Shown piece by piece: positions 27,158 through 37,124 of a stretch of 64,000 bases of DNA. A program made the translations under genes and the position numbers. The notes beneath the pieces were generated by a model. That model was not told where the DNA came from. It did no database searches and worked only from the letters and a program-made list of their open reading frames with translations. This DNA comes from Maribacter sedimenticola (GTDB taxonomy: Bacteria > Bacteroidota > Bacteroidia > Flavobacteriales > Flavobacteriaceae): positions 39,178 through 103,177 of the forward strand of contig NZ_FZNV01000010.1 in NCBI RefSeq assembly GCF_900188415.1, written 5' to 3'. Each line of letters opens with the position of its first letter. The first letter of the stretch is position 1.

Positions 27158-27922
27158 TCATTCATATAAGTCCGTAATATCCGCATCACAAATTGAACAA
27201 AACAGTTCATCCAATTTCGTACATACATCCTTAAAAAAACGTTCTCCTTTTTCTTTAGTGGCAAAATCCGGATTACCTATACCCGTATCATTACTAACCT
27301 TGGACCATTGTCTTTCTGCCCAAGCCCAGCCCTCATTAAAAGCCTTGACCCTGAATTGCTTAGAAGCTCCTTTTCCCCATTTTTCTTTGGAAAGCACTAA
27401 ATCCGGCCTTAAATAAAGCATTAAACTGGTTTCCATTTCATCTGCATGATCACCTTTTTCCTTAAAATATGCGGTCTTATCAAACATGGGAGGAAAGAAG
27501 CAAAAACTAATGAACATTTTGGGGAACAATAATCCAAGTTCTCTTACTATTGGCTTAAAATTATTACCACCGTGACCATTGAACAACAATAGTTTGTAAA
27601 TACCCTGCCTGTTCAAAACTGCTACCAAATCCTTTAAAATGGCCAATTGCGTAGAAGGATTAAGATTCATATCCAGATAAATATCTGTTTGACCGGTATT
27701 TACACCATAGGGAATCGTAGGAAGTACAATTACTTTTTTTCCCTTATTCCAAGATTGTCCCGCGGCATATTCTACCATATGCTCAGCTTGATAATTATCC
27801 GTACCATAGGGCAAATGGTAATTATGGGCTTCCGTGGCACCCCAAGGTAAAACAGCAAGCTCAAATTGTTCATCCTTTAAATGGTCCCAATTTGTCTCGG
27901 CAAGCACATATGGTCGTATCAT
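27158..27922 (-). CDS. creatininase-family amidohydrolase
   Basis: 254 residues of the creatininase/FAPy-deformylase superfamily. The metal-binding motifs are PWGATEAHNYHLPYGTDN (residues 26-43, with Glu, His and Asp ligands), LLLFNGHGGNNF (about 117), and HADEMETSLML (about 158, Asp and Glu). These are the residues for a two-metal centre. Members hydrolyse creatinine, formamidopyrimidines or similar amide bonds; the substrate here is not known. It is a single gene and convergent with the DoxX gene. Confidence 0.85.
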   Translation of the reverse strand: MIRPYVLAETNWDHLKDEQFELAVLPWGATEAHNYHLPYGTDNYQAEHMVEYAAGQSWNKGKKVIVLPTIPYGVNTGQTDIYLDMNLNPSTQLAILKDLVAVLNRQGIYKLLLFNGHGGNNFKPIVRELGLLFPKMFISFCFFPPMFDKTAYFKEKGDHADEMETSLMLYLRPDLVLSKEKWGKGASKQFRVKAFNEGWAWAERQWSKVSNDTGIGNPDFATKEKGERFFKDVCTKLDELFCSICDADITDLYE

Positions 27923-28020
27923 ACTATTAAAGATAATAAAAGATTGTCTTTTTCTGGAAGTGAGAACCTAGACCTAAATTTAAATTAAATATGTTTTAAG
28001 AAACTATCCCAATGAGACAT

Positions 28021-28050
28021 AAAAAAACCCTTGAAAAAATCAAGGGTTCA
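28021..28050 (-). terminator. intrinsic terminator for the 55-aa membrane protein gene
   Basis: On the leftward strand, AACCCTTG and CAAGGGTT pair around a short AT loop and are followed by a run of T's. It lies 20 bases beyond the stop codon of the small membrane protein gene. Confidence 0.8.
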
Positions 28051-28071
28051 TTTATATTAGAAAGTAAATAT

Positions 28072-28299
<228 letters not shown>

Positions 28300-28376
28300 T
28301 CAAATAAAAGCATTACTGACTCAAAATTTTAAATTTTACTGTAATTTAATGAGCAAACGTATTCACAGCCAATATC

Positions 28377-29261
28377 TTACAAAAGGTTTTCCTTGAAAAA
28401 ATCTATTGTCCTACCCCACGCCAATTCTGCGGCTTCTTTATCATACCTAGGTGTTGAGGTGTTATGAAAACCATGGTTTACATCAGGATAGAAGAAGACT
28501 TTATATTTTTTATCATGTTCTTTAAGAGCTTCCTCATAGGCAGGCCATCCGGCATTAACGCGTTCATCCAATCCTGCATATTGCAACATTAAAGGGGCAT
28601 TGATTTTTGCTATCCCATCTGTTGGCTGGCCACCATAAAATGGTACGGCAGCAGCCAATTGTGGTACCCTTACCGCCATCATATTGGAAATCCACCCTCC
28701 AAAACAAAAGCCTACAACACCTATTTTTCCCGTGCAATGCTCGTTTGCTTTTAGATAGTCAAATGCTGCAATAAAATCCTCTAGCATTTTATCCCTATCC
28801 CTGGTTCGTTGCATTTCCCTACCCTTATCATCATTGCCCGGATAACCACCCAATGGACTCAAGGCATCTGGAGCAATGGTTATAAAGCCTGCCAATGCAG
28901 CACGTCTGGCCGTATCCTCCACATACGGATTTAATCCCCTGTTTTCATGGACCACGACAATACCAGGTAATTTACCGGTGGCCGATTTTGGTTTGGACAA
29001 CAATGCCTTAATTTCACCTCCGCCCTTTGGTGAATTGTAGGTGATAAAACTTGAATCCAAGTCTGGATTATCCTTATCTACCAAAAAAGTGTCCTCATAA
29101 TTGGGCATTAAGAAACTCATTAAAGAAGGTACGGTTAACCCGCCAACGGCATAGACGGACAATCTTTGAACAAAATCTCGCCGTTCCAATTTGTTATGGG
29201 CATAAGCATCGTACAAATCAAATACCTCTTGTTTTATATCCTCTTTTCGTAATGGTTTCAT
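28377..29261 (-). CDS. dienelactone hydrolase family protein
   Basis: An alpha/beta hydrolase of 294 residues, started at the ATG at 29261 (MKPLRKEDIKQEV); the upstream 29 residues of the frame look non-coding. The catalytic triad is Cys in VGFCFGG (about 184), Asp in GLDERV, and His in DVNHGFHN, as in carboxymethylenebutenolidase. VVVHENRGLNPYVEDTARR is the conserved first loop. Residues 38-65 (ERRDFVQRL, then a hydrophobic stretch) resemble a Tat signal, so export by the twin-arginine route is possible; I am not certain. Substrate unknown. Confidence 0.88.
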   Translation of the reverse strand: MKPLRKEDIKQEVFDLYDAYAHNKLERRDFVQRLSVYAVGGLTVPSLMSFLMPNYEDTFLVDKDNPDLDSSFITYNSPKGGGEIKALLSKPKSATGKLPGIVVVHENRGLNPYVEDTARRAALAGFITIAPDALSPLGGYPGNDDKGREMQRTRDRDKMLEDFIAAFDYLKANEHCTGKIGVVGFCFGGWISNMMAVRVPQLAAAVPFYGGQPTDGIAKINAPLMLQYAGLDERVNAGWPAYEEALKEHDKKYKVFFYPDVNHGFHNTSTPRYDKEAAELAWGRTIDFFKENLL

Positions 29262-29330
29262 GTTCCCGTATTTTAAGTGTCTCTTAAAAATACAAAAAGA
29301 GGTTGGGAACATGACATATTTTAACAATAG

Positions 29331-29365
29331 AAAAAGCCTCATTACCAATTACTTGACAATGAGGC
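29331..29365 (-). terminator. intrinsic terminator for valS
   Basis: GCCTCATT and AATGAGGC pair around a 15-base loop and on the leftward strand run into five T's. It lies 22 bases beyond the valS stop codon. Confidence 0.75.
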
Positions 29366-29387
29366 CTACAACTTTTAAAAATTGCCA

Positions 29388-32018
29388 CTAGCTTAAACTG
29401 GCCAAACTTTTTTCAAGCGTTTCTATCTTGGCTTCTGCATCTGCCAGCTTTTGCCGCTCTATTGCAATTACTTTTTCCGGCGCATTGTTTACAAATCGTT
29501 CATTGGAAAGTTTCTTTTGAACGGATTGCAAAAAACCTTTTGTATAAGTGAGCTCTTCATTTATTTTTTTGATTTCCGCCTCAATATCAATTGCCCCCTC
29601 CATAGGTACAAAATATTCATTACTCTTAACACGGAACGTTAGTGCGCCTTCCAATTGCTCTTCTAGATAATCTATTGAGGACACATTGGTAAGTTTTGCA
29701 ATTACAACATCCCAACGTTTACCGGCCCCTTCTGTATTCAATACGGAAAGTTCCAACGATTCTTTCATAGGGATATTTTTGTTCTTCCTAATGGTACGAA
29801 TACCCGCAATAACTTCCGCAGTAAAATCAAACTCCTCTATCAATTGTTCATCAATAGTACCTGCCGTTGGCCATTTGGCAATTACCAACGCCTCATCCGC
29901 ATTTCTCTCCTTTATATGCTGCCAAACTTCCTCTGTCAAAAATGGCATAAAAGGGTGCAAGAGTTTTAAGTTCTGCTCAAATAAATGGATTACCCTATCA
30001 AAACTAGTACGGTCTATGGGCTGTTGATAAGCCGGTTTTATAATTTCAAGCAAGGATGAGCTATAATCGTCCCATACCAATTTGTACACGGACATTAACG
30101 CATCTGAAATACGGAACTTACTAAAGTGGTCCTCAATCTCCAACAAAGTCTTGTTCAATTTGGATTCATACCAATCCAATCCAATTTTGGACGCTTCGGG
30201 TTGTGGAATATCCGCAATTTCCCAACCTTTTAGCAAGCGAAAGCCATTCCATATTTTATTGGCAAAATTCTTTCCTTGTTGGCATAAGTCCTCATCGAAC
30301 ATTAAATCGTTTCCTGCAGCGGAACTTAACAATAATCCTACCCTAACCCCATCTGCACCGTAATCATCTATAAGTTTTAGGGCATCGGGCGAGTTACCAA
30401 GGGATTTGGACATTTTGCGACGTTGCTTATCGCGAACCAATCCCGTAAAATAAACATTCTCAAAAGGTCTTTTTCCTCTAAACTCATATCCTGCAACGAT
30501 CATTCTTGCTACCCAAAAGAATAGAATATCCGGACCTGTAACCAAGTCGTTCGTTGGATAATAATAATTGACCTCCTCATTATCCGGATCCATAATGCCC
30601 CCAAATACACTCATAGGCCATAACCAAGACGAGAACCATGTATCTAGCACATCGGCATCTTGCCTTAGATCAGTCTTCTCAAGACTTGAATTTCCAGATT
30701 TTTCCCTGGCTAGTTTTAAAGCCTCCTCCAGATTTGCCGCAACCACAAAATCTTCTTGACCATCTCCAAAATAATAAGCCGGAATTTGTTGTCCCCACCA
30801 TAACTGCCTGGAAATATTCCAGTCCCTAACATTTTCCATCCAATGACGGTAAGTGTTCTCAAACTTCTTAGGATACAATTTAACGTCTCCACTTTCCATG
30901 ACCGCATCTAGGGCCGGTTTTGCCAAGTCTTCCATTTTCAAGAACCATTGATCTGACAATTTAGGCTCTATTACGGCTTTGGTTCTCTCAGAAGTACCTA
31001 CTTTGTTAATGTGGGTTTCGGTCTTTACCAAATATCCCCTTTCCTCTAATTCCTTTGAAATTTCCTTTCTTACGACAAAACGATCTTTACCCTCATAATG
31101 CAGTCCAAAACTATTTAGGCTGGCATCATCGTTAAAAATATCAATAGTCTCCAAACTATGCTTCTCACCCAAGGCTTTGTCATTTATGTCATGTGCAGGA
31201 GTCACTTTTAAACAGCCTGTACCAAATTCCATATCAACATACTCATCCTCTATAATTGGAATTACCCTATTACATATAGGTACTATGACCTTTTTACCTT
31301 TTAAATGTGTAAAACGATCATCGTTAGGGTTTATACAAATGGCGGTATCCCCTAAAATTGTTTCCGGCCTTGTGGTAGCTATGGTCACTTTCTCATCTGA
31401 TCCCTCAATATCATATGCCAAATAGTACAAAAGACCCTGCTTTTCTTCATAGATTACCTCTTCATCTGACAAAGTTGTCTTGGCCTCTGGATCCCAATTG
31501 ACCATTCTATATCCACGGTATATCAATCCTTTATTATAAAGGTCGATAAAAACCTTGATCACACTATCATAACGTTCTTGATCCATGGTAAAAGCAGTAC
31601 GGTCCCAGTCACAGGAGCATCCTAGCTTTTTTAACTGTTCCAGAATTATACCACCATATTGATGTGTCCAATCCCATGCATGTTTTAAAAACTCATCTCT
31701 GGTAAGTTCATTTTTATTGATTCCCTGTTCCTTTAATTTGGCTACAACCTTAGCCTCCGTTGCTATTGATGCATGATCGGTTCCAGGTACCCAACAGGCA
31801 TTTTTGCCCAATAAACGGGCTCTACGTATCAATACATCTTGTAAGGTATTGTTAAGCATATGCCCCATATGCAGTATACCTGTAACATTTGGCGGAGGAA
31901 TAACAATACTGTAGGGCTCCCTATCATCAGGAACGGAATGAAAATAACCGTTTTTCATCCAATACGCATACCAATGGCTTTCTGTGGACTTTGGGTTATA
32001 TTTTGATGGAATTTCCAT
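29388..32018 (-). CDS. valS: valyl-tRNA synthetase
   Basis: Class I aminoacyl-tRNA synthetase of 876 residues, the usual length. It has [13 protein letters not shown] (HIGH motif, about residues 41-53), the editing domain with [23 protein letters not shown], the KMSKS motif KMSKSLGNS near 530, the anticodon-binding domain, and a C-terminal coiled coil ([18 protein letters not shown] onwards) that binds tRNA. It is a single gene with its own terminator, divergent from the DUF1573 gene. Confidence 0.98.
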   Translation of the reverse strand: MEIPSKYNPKSTESHWYAYWMKNGYFHSVPDDREPYSIVIPPPNVTGILHMGHMLNNTLQDVLIRRARLLGKNACWVPGTDHASIATEAKVVAKLKEQGINKNELTRDEFLKHAWDWTHQYGGIILEQLKKLGCSCDWDRTAFTMDQERYDSVIKVFIDLYNKGLIYRGYRMVNWDPEAKTTLSDEEVIYEEKQGLLYYLAYDIEGSDEKVTIATTRPETILGDTAICINPNDDRFTHLKGKKVIVPICNRVIPIIEDEYVDMEFGTGCLKVTPAHDINDKALGEKHSLETIDIFNDDASLNSFGLHYEGKDRFVVRKEISKELEERGYLVKTETHINKVGTSERTKAVIEPKLSDQWFLKMEDLAKPALDAVMESGDVKLYPKKFENTYRHWMENVRDWNISRQLWWGQQIPAYYFGDGQEDFVVAANLEEALKLAREKSGNSSLEKTDLRQDADVLDTWFSSWLWPMSVFGGIMDPDNEEVNYYYPTNDLVTGPDILFFWVARMIVAGYEFRGKRPFENVYFTGLVRDKQRRKMSKSLGNSPDALKLIDDYGADGVRVGLLLSSAAGNDLMFDEDLCQQGKNFANKIWNGFRLLKGWEIADIPQPEASKIGLDWYESKLNKTLLEIEDHFSKFRISDALMSVYKLVWDDYSSSLLEIIKPAYQQPIDRTSFDRVIHLFEQNLKLLHPFMPFLTEEVWQHIKERNADEALVIAKWPTAGTIDEQLIEEFDFTAEVIAGIRTIRKNKNIPMKESLELSVLNTEGAGKRWDVVIAKLTNVSSIDYLEEQLEGALTFRVKSNEYFVPMEGAIDIEAEIKKINEELTYTKGFLQSVQKKLSNERFVNNAPEKVIAIERQKLADAEAKIETLEKSLASLS

Positions 32019-32160
32019 AATTGGAACAGTTTTTGAATAATAATTAAATGGGTTATTTAAAAATAAAGCCGAATTGACATTCTAACGGTCATTTCAGCTG
32101 AATTTTACCTAAATATAAATACGAAACAAAAATAAGTAACGTTAGAGTATAACAAAAGGA

Positions 32161-32192
32161 TTTTGAGGTTGATCTGAAAAGATTTAATTTTG
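32161..32192 (+). promoter_or_regulatory. Bacteroidota-type promoter for the DUF1573 gene
   Basis: TTTTG at 32161-32165, exactly 19 bases, then TAATTTTG at 32185-32192. Both elements and spacing match the Bacteroidota primary-sigma consensus (TTTG-N19-TAnnTTTG). Transcription would start near 32197, giving a leader of about 16 bases. This is the cleanest promoter in the window. Confidence 0.75.
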
Positions 32193-32212
32193 AAGTCCAC
32201 CCAAAATTAATT

Positions 32213-32605
32213 ATGATGAAAAAAATAGTACTTGTATTATTTGTTGGCCTGCTAGGTTTAAGTGTAACGGCACAGGATACCGCAGCCAAAATAGAGTTTA
32301 AAACAGAGACCGTAGATTATGGTGAAATCACTAAGGGATCTGATGGAATAAGAGTTTTTGAATTTACAAATACCGGTAATGCACCGCTAATCATCAGTAA
32401 AGTAAGTTCTAGTTGTGGATGTACTATTCCTAAAAAACCGGAAGATCCAATTTTACCGGGCAAGACTGGTGAAATTCAGGTAAAATATGATACGAACAGA
32501 GTTGGCCCTATCAGAAAGGCCATTACTGTTATTTCCAATGCCGATACGCCAACAAAGGTTTTGAAAATCAAAGGAGAAGTAAAAGCTGCAGACGGAACAA
32601 AATAA
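32213..32605 (+). CDS. DUF1573 domain secreted protein
   Basis: 130 residues with a signal peptide (MMKKIVLVLFVGLLGLSVTA, cleaved before QD) and one DUF1573 domain. The typical parts are VDYGEITKGSDGIRVFEFTNTGNAPLII, the CGC motif SSSCGCTIP and PILPGKTGEIQVKYDT. The fold is immunoglobulin-like (ASH/MSP relatives). These proteins are abundant in Flavobacteriia, periplasmic or surface, with no defined function. It has its own promoter and terminator. The second Met could also be the start. Confidence 0.9.
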   Translation: MMKKIVLVLFVGLLGLSVTAQDTAAKIEFKTETVDYGEITKGSDGIRVFEFTNTGNAPLIISKVSSSCGCTIPKKPEDPILPGKTGEIQVKYDTNRVGPIRKAITVISNADTPTKVLKIKGEVKAADGTK

Positions 32606-32630
32606 ACAGATTGTACAAATTTAGAAGTTA

Positions 32631-32659
32631 GGCCCAACACTTGTGTTGGGCCTTTTTTT
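32631..32659 (+). terminator. intrinsic terminator for the DUF1573 gene
   Basis: A perfect GC-rich hairpin (GGCCCAACAC / GTGTTGGGCC) is followed by seven T's, 25 bases after the stop codon. Confidence 0.92.
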
Positions 32660-32668
32660 ATCCATAAA

Positions 32669-34000
32669 TTAGTCGAACAAAGGTTTAAGTACAAAGCTAA
32701 AAAGTAAATTATTATTGTAACGTTCTACCAATACCTTTACTTTTTTATGTTTTTTTTCATTTAACATGGTCATTATTTCTTGAAGTTTATAGCGGTAAAT
32801 TCGTTTACCGTTAACCGCCAAAATGACATCTCCTTCCTGCAGCCCTGCGGAATGTGCCGGACTCCCTTGCCGTATTCCTGACACGATTATCTCAGGGACT
32901 AAGCTAAGCCTAGTAGCACCCTGTAAAATTATTTGAACATCGCCATACGTTCTTTCATTATTATGAACTACCCCATTACGATCGGCAATACGTTCCGCCA
33001 CATAACGTACCCCGGCGTGTTCCAAATTTATTCCACTAATATTATAAGTAAACATTTTATTAAAATTGGCATTCTTTCTAAGGACCAACTTACGGTTACC
33101 ATAATCAAATACCATATTGAACCGTTTTAGGACCTCACCCCCCAAACTGCCATTTCTACCTCCAAAATCCATAATACTATTAAAGGTTTCCATATCTGGA
33201 AAAGCCGCTTTGGCATCCTTTAAAACAAAATCCGAAATCTTTAAACGGTGAATTTTTGTACGTTTTCCATAAATATTTCCCGCAAGCCCCTTTCCTAAAA
33301 AATCCTCATAATACTTATGGGGAATTTTCAATTGGTCATCCTCAAACAACCAAACGGCATCACTGCTGCCCGTATCCAATAAAAGCTTCACAGGTACTTC
33401 CTTATCATCCTTTACCAAGACGTGAGCGTTCAAATAAGCCTTTTTACGTATTACCGACAGGTCTAAAACCCTAGAATTTTTTGCCGTTCTATGGGTGTAG
33501 CTGTCCGGATCGTAAAACTTAATTGATTTGTTCGTGTAGTTTATATCGACCACAAAATCCCTAAACAAATCATAGCCAATGATACCATGAATAGGCACCC
33601 CCAAATTGGGAGAGAAATTAATTCCGGCATCCATGACAACATAAATATTCTGCATTAAGTTTTGCACATTACCCAATTTAACCTTGTTTCCAGTAGATTT
33701 TAAAGCGTTAATGGGATCACCCTCACCAAGCCCGTTAATAGTTATTTCCGTAACATTATTCAGTTGAATGGAATCTTGATCGGATAAATTGAAGAGTATT
33801 GGTGTACCCACCCCAGAATCCAAGACAAATGATAGTTCTGTCCCATTTACTTCTACCGGTATCACCATTAAGTTATTGATAAGTTCAAACTTGACTTTAT
33901 GAAATTTTTTCCCGTTGGTCAATTGATATTTTTGGGAAAAACATGCCAAGGAAAAAGATAGCACCAACAAGGAAACCAAAAACTTTTTTACGTGTAACAT
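32669..34000 (-). CDS. retropepsin-like aspartyl protease with PDZ domain
   Basis: 443 residues from the ATG at 34000 (MLHVKKFLVSLLVLSFSLACFSQ, a signal peptide with possible lipobox-like Cys that is followed by FSQ). Two retropepsin-like lobes: FVLDSGVGTP (first catalytic Asp, about residue 66) and LLLDTGSSDAVW (second, about 215). A C-terminal PDZ domain contains GSPAHSAGLQEGDVILAVNGKRIYRY. This arrangement is common in Bacteroidota and resembles a fused, single-chain dimer. It is likely periplasmic. Its substrate is unknown. It is a single gene, divergent from the aminotransferase gene. Confidence 0.85.
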   Translation of the reverse strand: MLHVKKFLVSLLVLSFSLACFSQKYQLTNGKKFHKVKFELINNLMVIPVEVNGTELSFVLDSGVGTPILFNLSDQDSIQLNNVTEITINGLGEGDPINALKSTGNKVKLGNVQNLMQNIYVVMDAGINFSPNLGVPIHGIIGYDLFRDFVVDINYTNKSIKFYDPDSYTHRTAKNSRVLDLSVIRKKAYLNAHVLVKDDKEVPVKLLLDTGSSDAVWLFEDDQLKIPHKYYEDFLGKGLAGNIYGKRTKIHRLKISDFVLKDAKAAFPDMETFNSIMDFGGRNGSLGGEVLKRFNMVFDYGNRKLVLRKNANFNKMFTYNISGINLEHAGVRYVAERIADRNGVVHNNERTYGDVQIILQGATRLSLVPEIIVSGIRQGSPAHSAGLQEGDVILAVNGKRIYRYKLQEIMTMLNEKKHKKVKVLVERYNNNLLFSFVLKPLFD

Positions 34001-34148
34001 AATCGTTTTGAATTGGTTAACCTCTTCAAGATACATATTTTTTAGGAGCAATACTTTATTTTAACACCAGAATCGTACGTCAAATAAAACCCAATTAAAT
34101 TGTAAGAACCATAATCATTTATCACTTTTGTGTAAAATAAATTTGAAC

Positions 34149-35339
34149 ATGCCATCAGTTTCCAATAAAGGGCTACAAATGCCACAATCCCCTATACGTA
34201 AACTTGTTCCTTTTGCCGAAAATGCAAAAAAGAACGGAGTTAAGGTTATACACCTTAATATAGGACAGCCAGATATTAAAACACCTCAACAGGCGTTGGA
34301 TGCGGTAAAAAATAATGATATAGCCGTTTTGGAATACAGCCGTACGGAAGGCTCGGAGACCTTTAGGACCAAAATAGCCCAATACTATAGTAAGAACAAT
34401 ATTCCTGTTGACCCATCTGACATAATAGTAACTACCGGCGGATCAGAAGCTTTGTCATTCACCATGAACTCCATAGCGGATACAGATGACGAAATTATTA
34501 TACCGGAACCCTTTTATGCCAATTATAACGGATTTGCTACTGCCTGTGGTGTAAAAGTTGTACCAGTGGTATCTAAATTGGAGAATAATTTTGCCCTACC
34601 CCCTATTGAAGAATTTGAAAAATTGATTACTTCCAGAACCAGGGCCATTTTAATATGCAACCCGGGCAACCCAACAGGTTATTTATACAGTAAGGAAGAA
34701 ATTCAAAAACTGGCCAAATTGGTTAAAAAGCATAATATTTTTCTTGTTGCCGATGAAGTATATAGAGAGTTCACCTATGACAATAGAACGCACGCTTCTA
34801 TCTTAAAAGAAGAGGGAATAGACGACCATGCCATTATCATTGATTCCGTTTCCAAACGCTATAGTATGTGCGGGGCCAGAATTGGTTTTTTGGTGTCCAA
34901 GAACAAAGAATTCATAGCAACGGCATTAAAATTTGCCCAAGCTAGGCTCTCACCGCCCACCTATGCACAAATAGCCAGTGAGGCCGCTATGGATACACCC
35001 GATACGTATTTTGAAGAAGTAAAGACCGAGTATGAGACCAGACGAAATTTACTTATTGCCGAGTTGCAAAAAATTGAGGGTATAAAAATTGCCAAACCGC
35101 AAGGCGCATTCTATTGTATTGCCGAACTGCCCATAAAAGATGCCGATCATTTTGCCCAATGGCTTTTAGAAGACTTTAGGGTAGATAATGAAACCGTTAT
35201 GGTGGCCCCGGCCGCAGGATTCTATGCAACGGAAGGGCTGGGAACCAACCAAATAAGGATTGCATATGTTTTGGATAAGGAAAGTTTAAAAAGAGCGGTA
35301 CATATTCTTGCCGAAGCCCTAAAAATTTATAAAGGTTAA
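34149..35339 (+). CDS. PLP-dependent aminotransferase (class I/II)
   Basis: A 396-residue fold-type I aminotransferase of the aspartate/aromatic group. I use the ATG at 34149 (MPSVSNKGLQMPQSPIRKL); a TTG at 34128 in the same frame is less likely. LNIGQPDIKTP is the N-terminal substrate segment, NPGNPTG and ADEVYREF bind PLP, SVSKRYSMCGARIGF contains the Schiff-base Lys236, and the C-terminal arginine is in NQIRIAY. The substrate is likely aspartate or an aromatic amino acid. The stop codon overlaps the murB start (TAATG). Confidence 0.92.
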   Translation: MPSVSNKGLQMPQSPIRKLVPFAENAKKNGVKVIHLNIGQPDIKTPQQALDAVKNNDIAVLEYSRTEGSETFRTKIAQYYSKNNIPVDPSDIIVTTGGSEALSFTMNSIADTDDEIIIPEPFYANYNGFATACGVKVVPVVSKLENNFALPPIEEFEKLITSRTRAILICNPGNPTGYLYSKEEIQKLAKLVKKHNIFLVADEVYREFTYDNRTHASILKEEGIDDHAIIIDSVSKRYSMCGARIGFLVSKNKEFIATALKFAQARLSPPTYAQIASEAAMDTPDTYFEEVKTEYETRRNLLIAELQKIEGIKIAKPQGAFYCIAELPIKDADHFAQWLLEDFRVDNETVMVAPAAGFYATEGLGTNQIRIAYVLDKESLKRAVHILAEALKIYKG

Positions 35340-36355
35340 TGACCGTACTCGAAAATTTTTCACTTAAGGACTACAACACATTTGGTATAGCGGCCCGTGC
35401 CAAATATTTTGTTGAAATAAATTCCGTAAGCGCATTGCAAGAAATATTAAGCAATGACAGCTATCCAAGAAAAATATGTATTGGTGGCGGCAGTAATATG
35501 TTGCTTACAGGGGATATTGATGCCTTGTTCATCTACATAAATATCAAAGGCAAGGAAATCATTAATGAAAACCAAGAACAAGTAAGCGTCAAAGTAATGG
35601 CCGGGGAAAATTGGCATGAGCTGGTATTATGGACACTGGATAATGATTTTGGCGGTATTGAAAATATGTCCCTTATACCTGGAAATACAGGAACTGCCCC
35701 CATACAGAATATTGGTGCTTATGGTGTTGAACTTAAGGATACTTTTCTAGAATGTGAAGCTGTCCGCATTTCTGACCAAAAACTGATTACGTTTTCCAAG
35801 GAAGACTGTGCTTTTGGATACCGTGATTCTTTATTCAAAAATAAAGGGAAAGATAAATTCGTTATTACATCGGTTACTTTTTCATTTACAAAAAAGCATC
35901 ATATCATCAAGACCGGTTATGGGGCCATTGAGGAAGAATTATCCAAAAATTCGATCGCCAATCCAACCATTAGAGATGTTTCTAATGCGGTCATAGCAAT
36001 ACGTCAAAGTAAATTACCTGACCCAAAGGAACTAGGGAACAGTGGCAGTTTTTTTAAAAATCCAATAATTTCCAAAAAAGCGTTCAATATTTTTATTGAA
36101 GCTCAACCAAATGCGCCATATTATAAAGTTTCCGAAGATTATTTTAAAATTCCTGCCGGATGGCTAATAGAGCAATGCGGGTATAAAGGCAAACGCATTG
36201 GCGATGCCGGCGTACACACAAAACAGGCACTGGTTCTTGTAAATTATGGAAATGCTACCGGAGAGGATATTTTAGGCTTAGCGGACCAAATCATTAACGA
36301 GGTTATGCGTCGCTTTGGTATAAAAATCGGTCCTGAGGTAAATATCATAAAATAA
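35339..36355 (+). CDS. murB: UDP-N-acetylmuramate dehydrogenase
   Basis: It reduces UDP-GlcNAc-enolpyruvate with NADPH for peptidoglycan synthesis. 338 residues, type I by length. Features are NTFGIAARAKYFVEI, the FAD-binding GGGSNMLLTGD and NMSLIPGNTGTAPIQNIGAYGVE, CAFGYRDSLFK, and the catalytic serine in GNSGSFFKNP (near 240). The final part GYKGKRIGDAGVH is the usual substrate segment. It is coupled by a one-base overlap to the aminotransferase. Confidence 0.96.
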   Translation: MTVLENFSLKDYNTFGIAARAKYFVEINSVSALQEILSNDSYPRKICIGGGSNMLLTGDIDALFIYINIKGKEIINENQEQVSVKVMAGENWHELVLWTLDNDFGGIENMSLIPGNTGTAPIQNIGAYGVELKDTFLECEAVRISDQKLITFSKEDCAFGYRDSLFKNKGKDKFVITSVTFSFTKKHHIIKTGYGAIEEELSKNSIANPTIRDVSNAVIAIRQSKLPDPKELGNSGSFFKNPIISKKAFNIFIEAQPNAPYYKVSEDYFKIPAGWLIEQCGYKGKRIGDAGVHTKQALVLVNYGNATGEDILGLADQIINEVMRRFGIKIGPEVNIIK

Positions 36356-36382
36356 CCCCCGTAAAAGTTTACAGGGGTTATT
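36351..36382 (+). terminator. weak hairpin after murB
   Basis: AATAACCCC and GGGGTTATT pair, with further pairing inside (GTAAA / TTTAC). It starts within the murB stop codon, but only a few T's follow, so termination may be partial. Confidence 0.5.
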
Positions 36383-36560
36383 ACCAAACCAAACTAACCA
36401 AAAACAAAGTGGTAGTTACCAGCTAACCACTTATTAGATATATATTTTCATATAACGCTTCGTTAACAATCAATTTTATAATTTAGCGTTTATGCATATA
36501 CGGTCTAACCGGGCAGTTTGGATGTTCATTTTAAAAAAAACTTGTGCATCTTTATAAATT

Positions 36561-37124
36561 ATGAGCACGTTATTAGAAAATCATATTGTAGAGCTGTTAC
36601 AGGAGCGAAATGAAAAAGCCATTTCCCTCTTGTACGATAACTATGCAGACACCTTGCTGGGTGTAGCCAACAAAGTGGTCAGAGACCCTGAACTGGCACA
36701 GGACGTGGTTCAAGAATCTTTCGTTAAAATCTGGAAAAAAGCAGATTCCTACGACCCTAAAAAAGCCAAACTATTTACTTGGCTTTTTAGAATTACCCGC
36801 AATACCGCTATAGACAAATTAAGAAGTGTCAATACAAAAACAGATAAGGAAATCCAAATAGACGTTTCTGACGTATATACGTTAGGCATAGAAAGTACAA
36901 GGCCAGAATTAATGGATGTAAAAGAACATCTAGGAAAAATTGAAGATAAGTATCAAATTGTTCTAGAAGCTCTTTTTTTCCAAGGTATGACCCAACAAGA
37001 AGCAAGCGAAGAATTGGACATTCCTTTAGGAACCATTAAATCAAGGTTAAAAATAGGTTTACGTGAATTAAGTAAAATCTATGGTCCTTCACTAGTCACA
37101 TTGTTATTAAACTTCGTATTATGA
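36561..37124 (+). CDS. RNA polymerase ECF-type sigma factor
   Basis: 187 residues with region 2 (LLYDNYADTLLGVANKVVRDPELAQDVVQ, then ESFVKIWKK and FTWLFRITRNTAIDKLR) and region 4 (YQIVLEALFFQGMTQQEASEELDIPLGTIKSRLKIG). It is paired by a four-base overlap (ATGA) with an anti-sigma gene, so it is likely controlled by that partner. The signal and regulon are unknown; such SigK/RskA-type pairs respond to envelope or oxidative stress in other bacteria. Confidence 0.93.
   Translation: MSTLLENHIVELLQERNEKAISLLYDNYADTLLGVANKVVRDPELAQDVVQESFVKIWKKADSYDPKKAKLFTWLFRITRNTAIDKLRSVNTKTDKEIQIDVSDVYTLGIESTRPELMDVKEHLGKIEDKYQIVLEALFFQGMTQQEASEELDIPLGTIKSRLKIGLRELSKIYGPSLVTLLLNFVL

Noticed and set aside
29262..29348. 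Longer start of the dienelactone hydrolase gene
   Set aside because: The 29 extra residues are not like the family; the ATG at 29261 is followed by a protein-like start.
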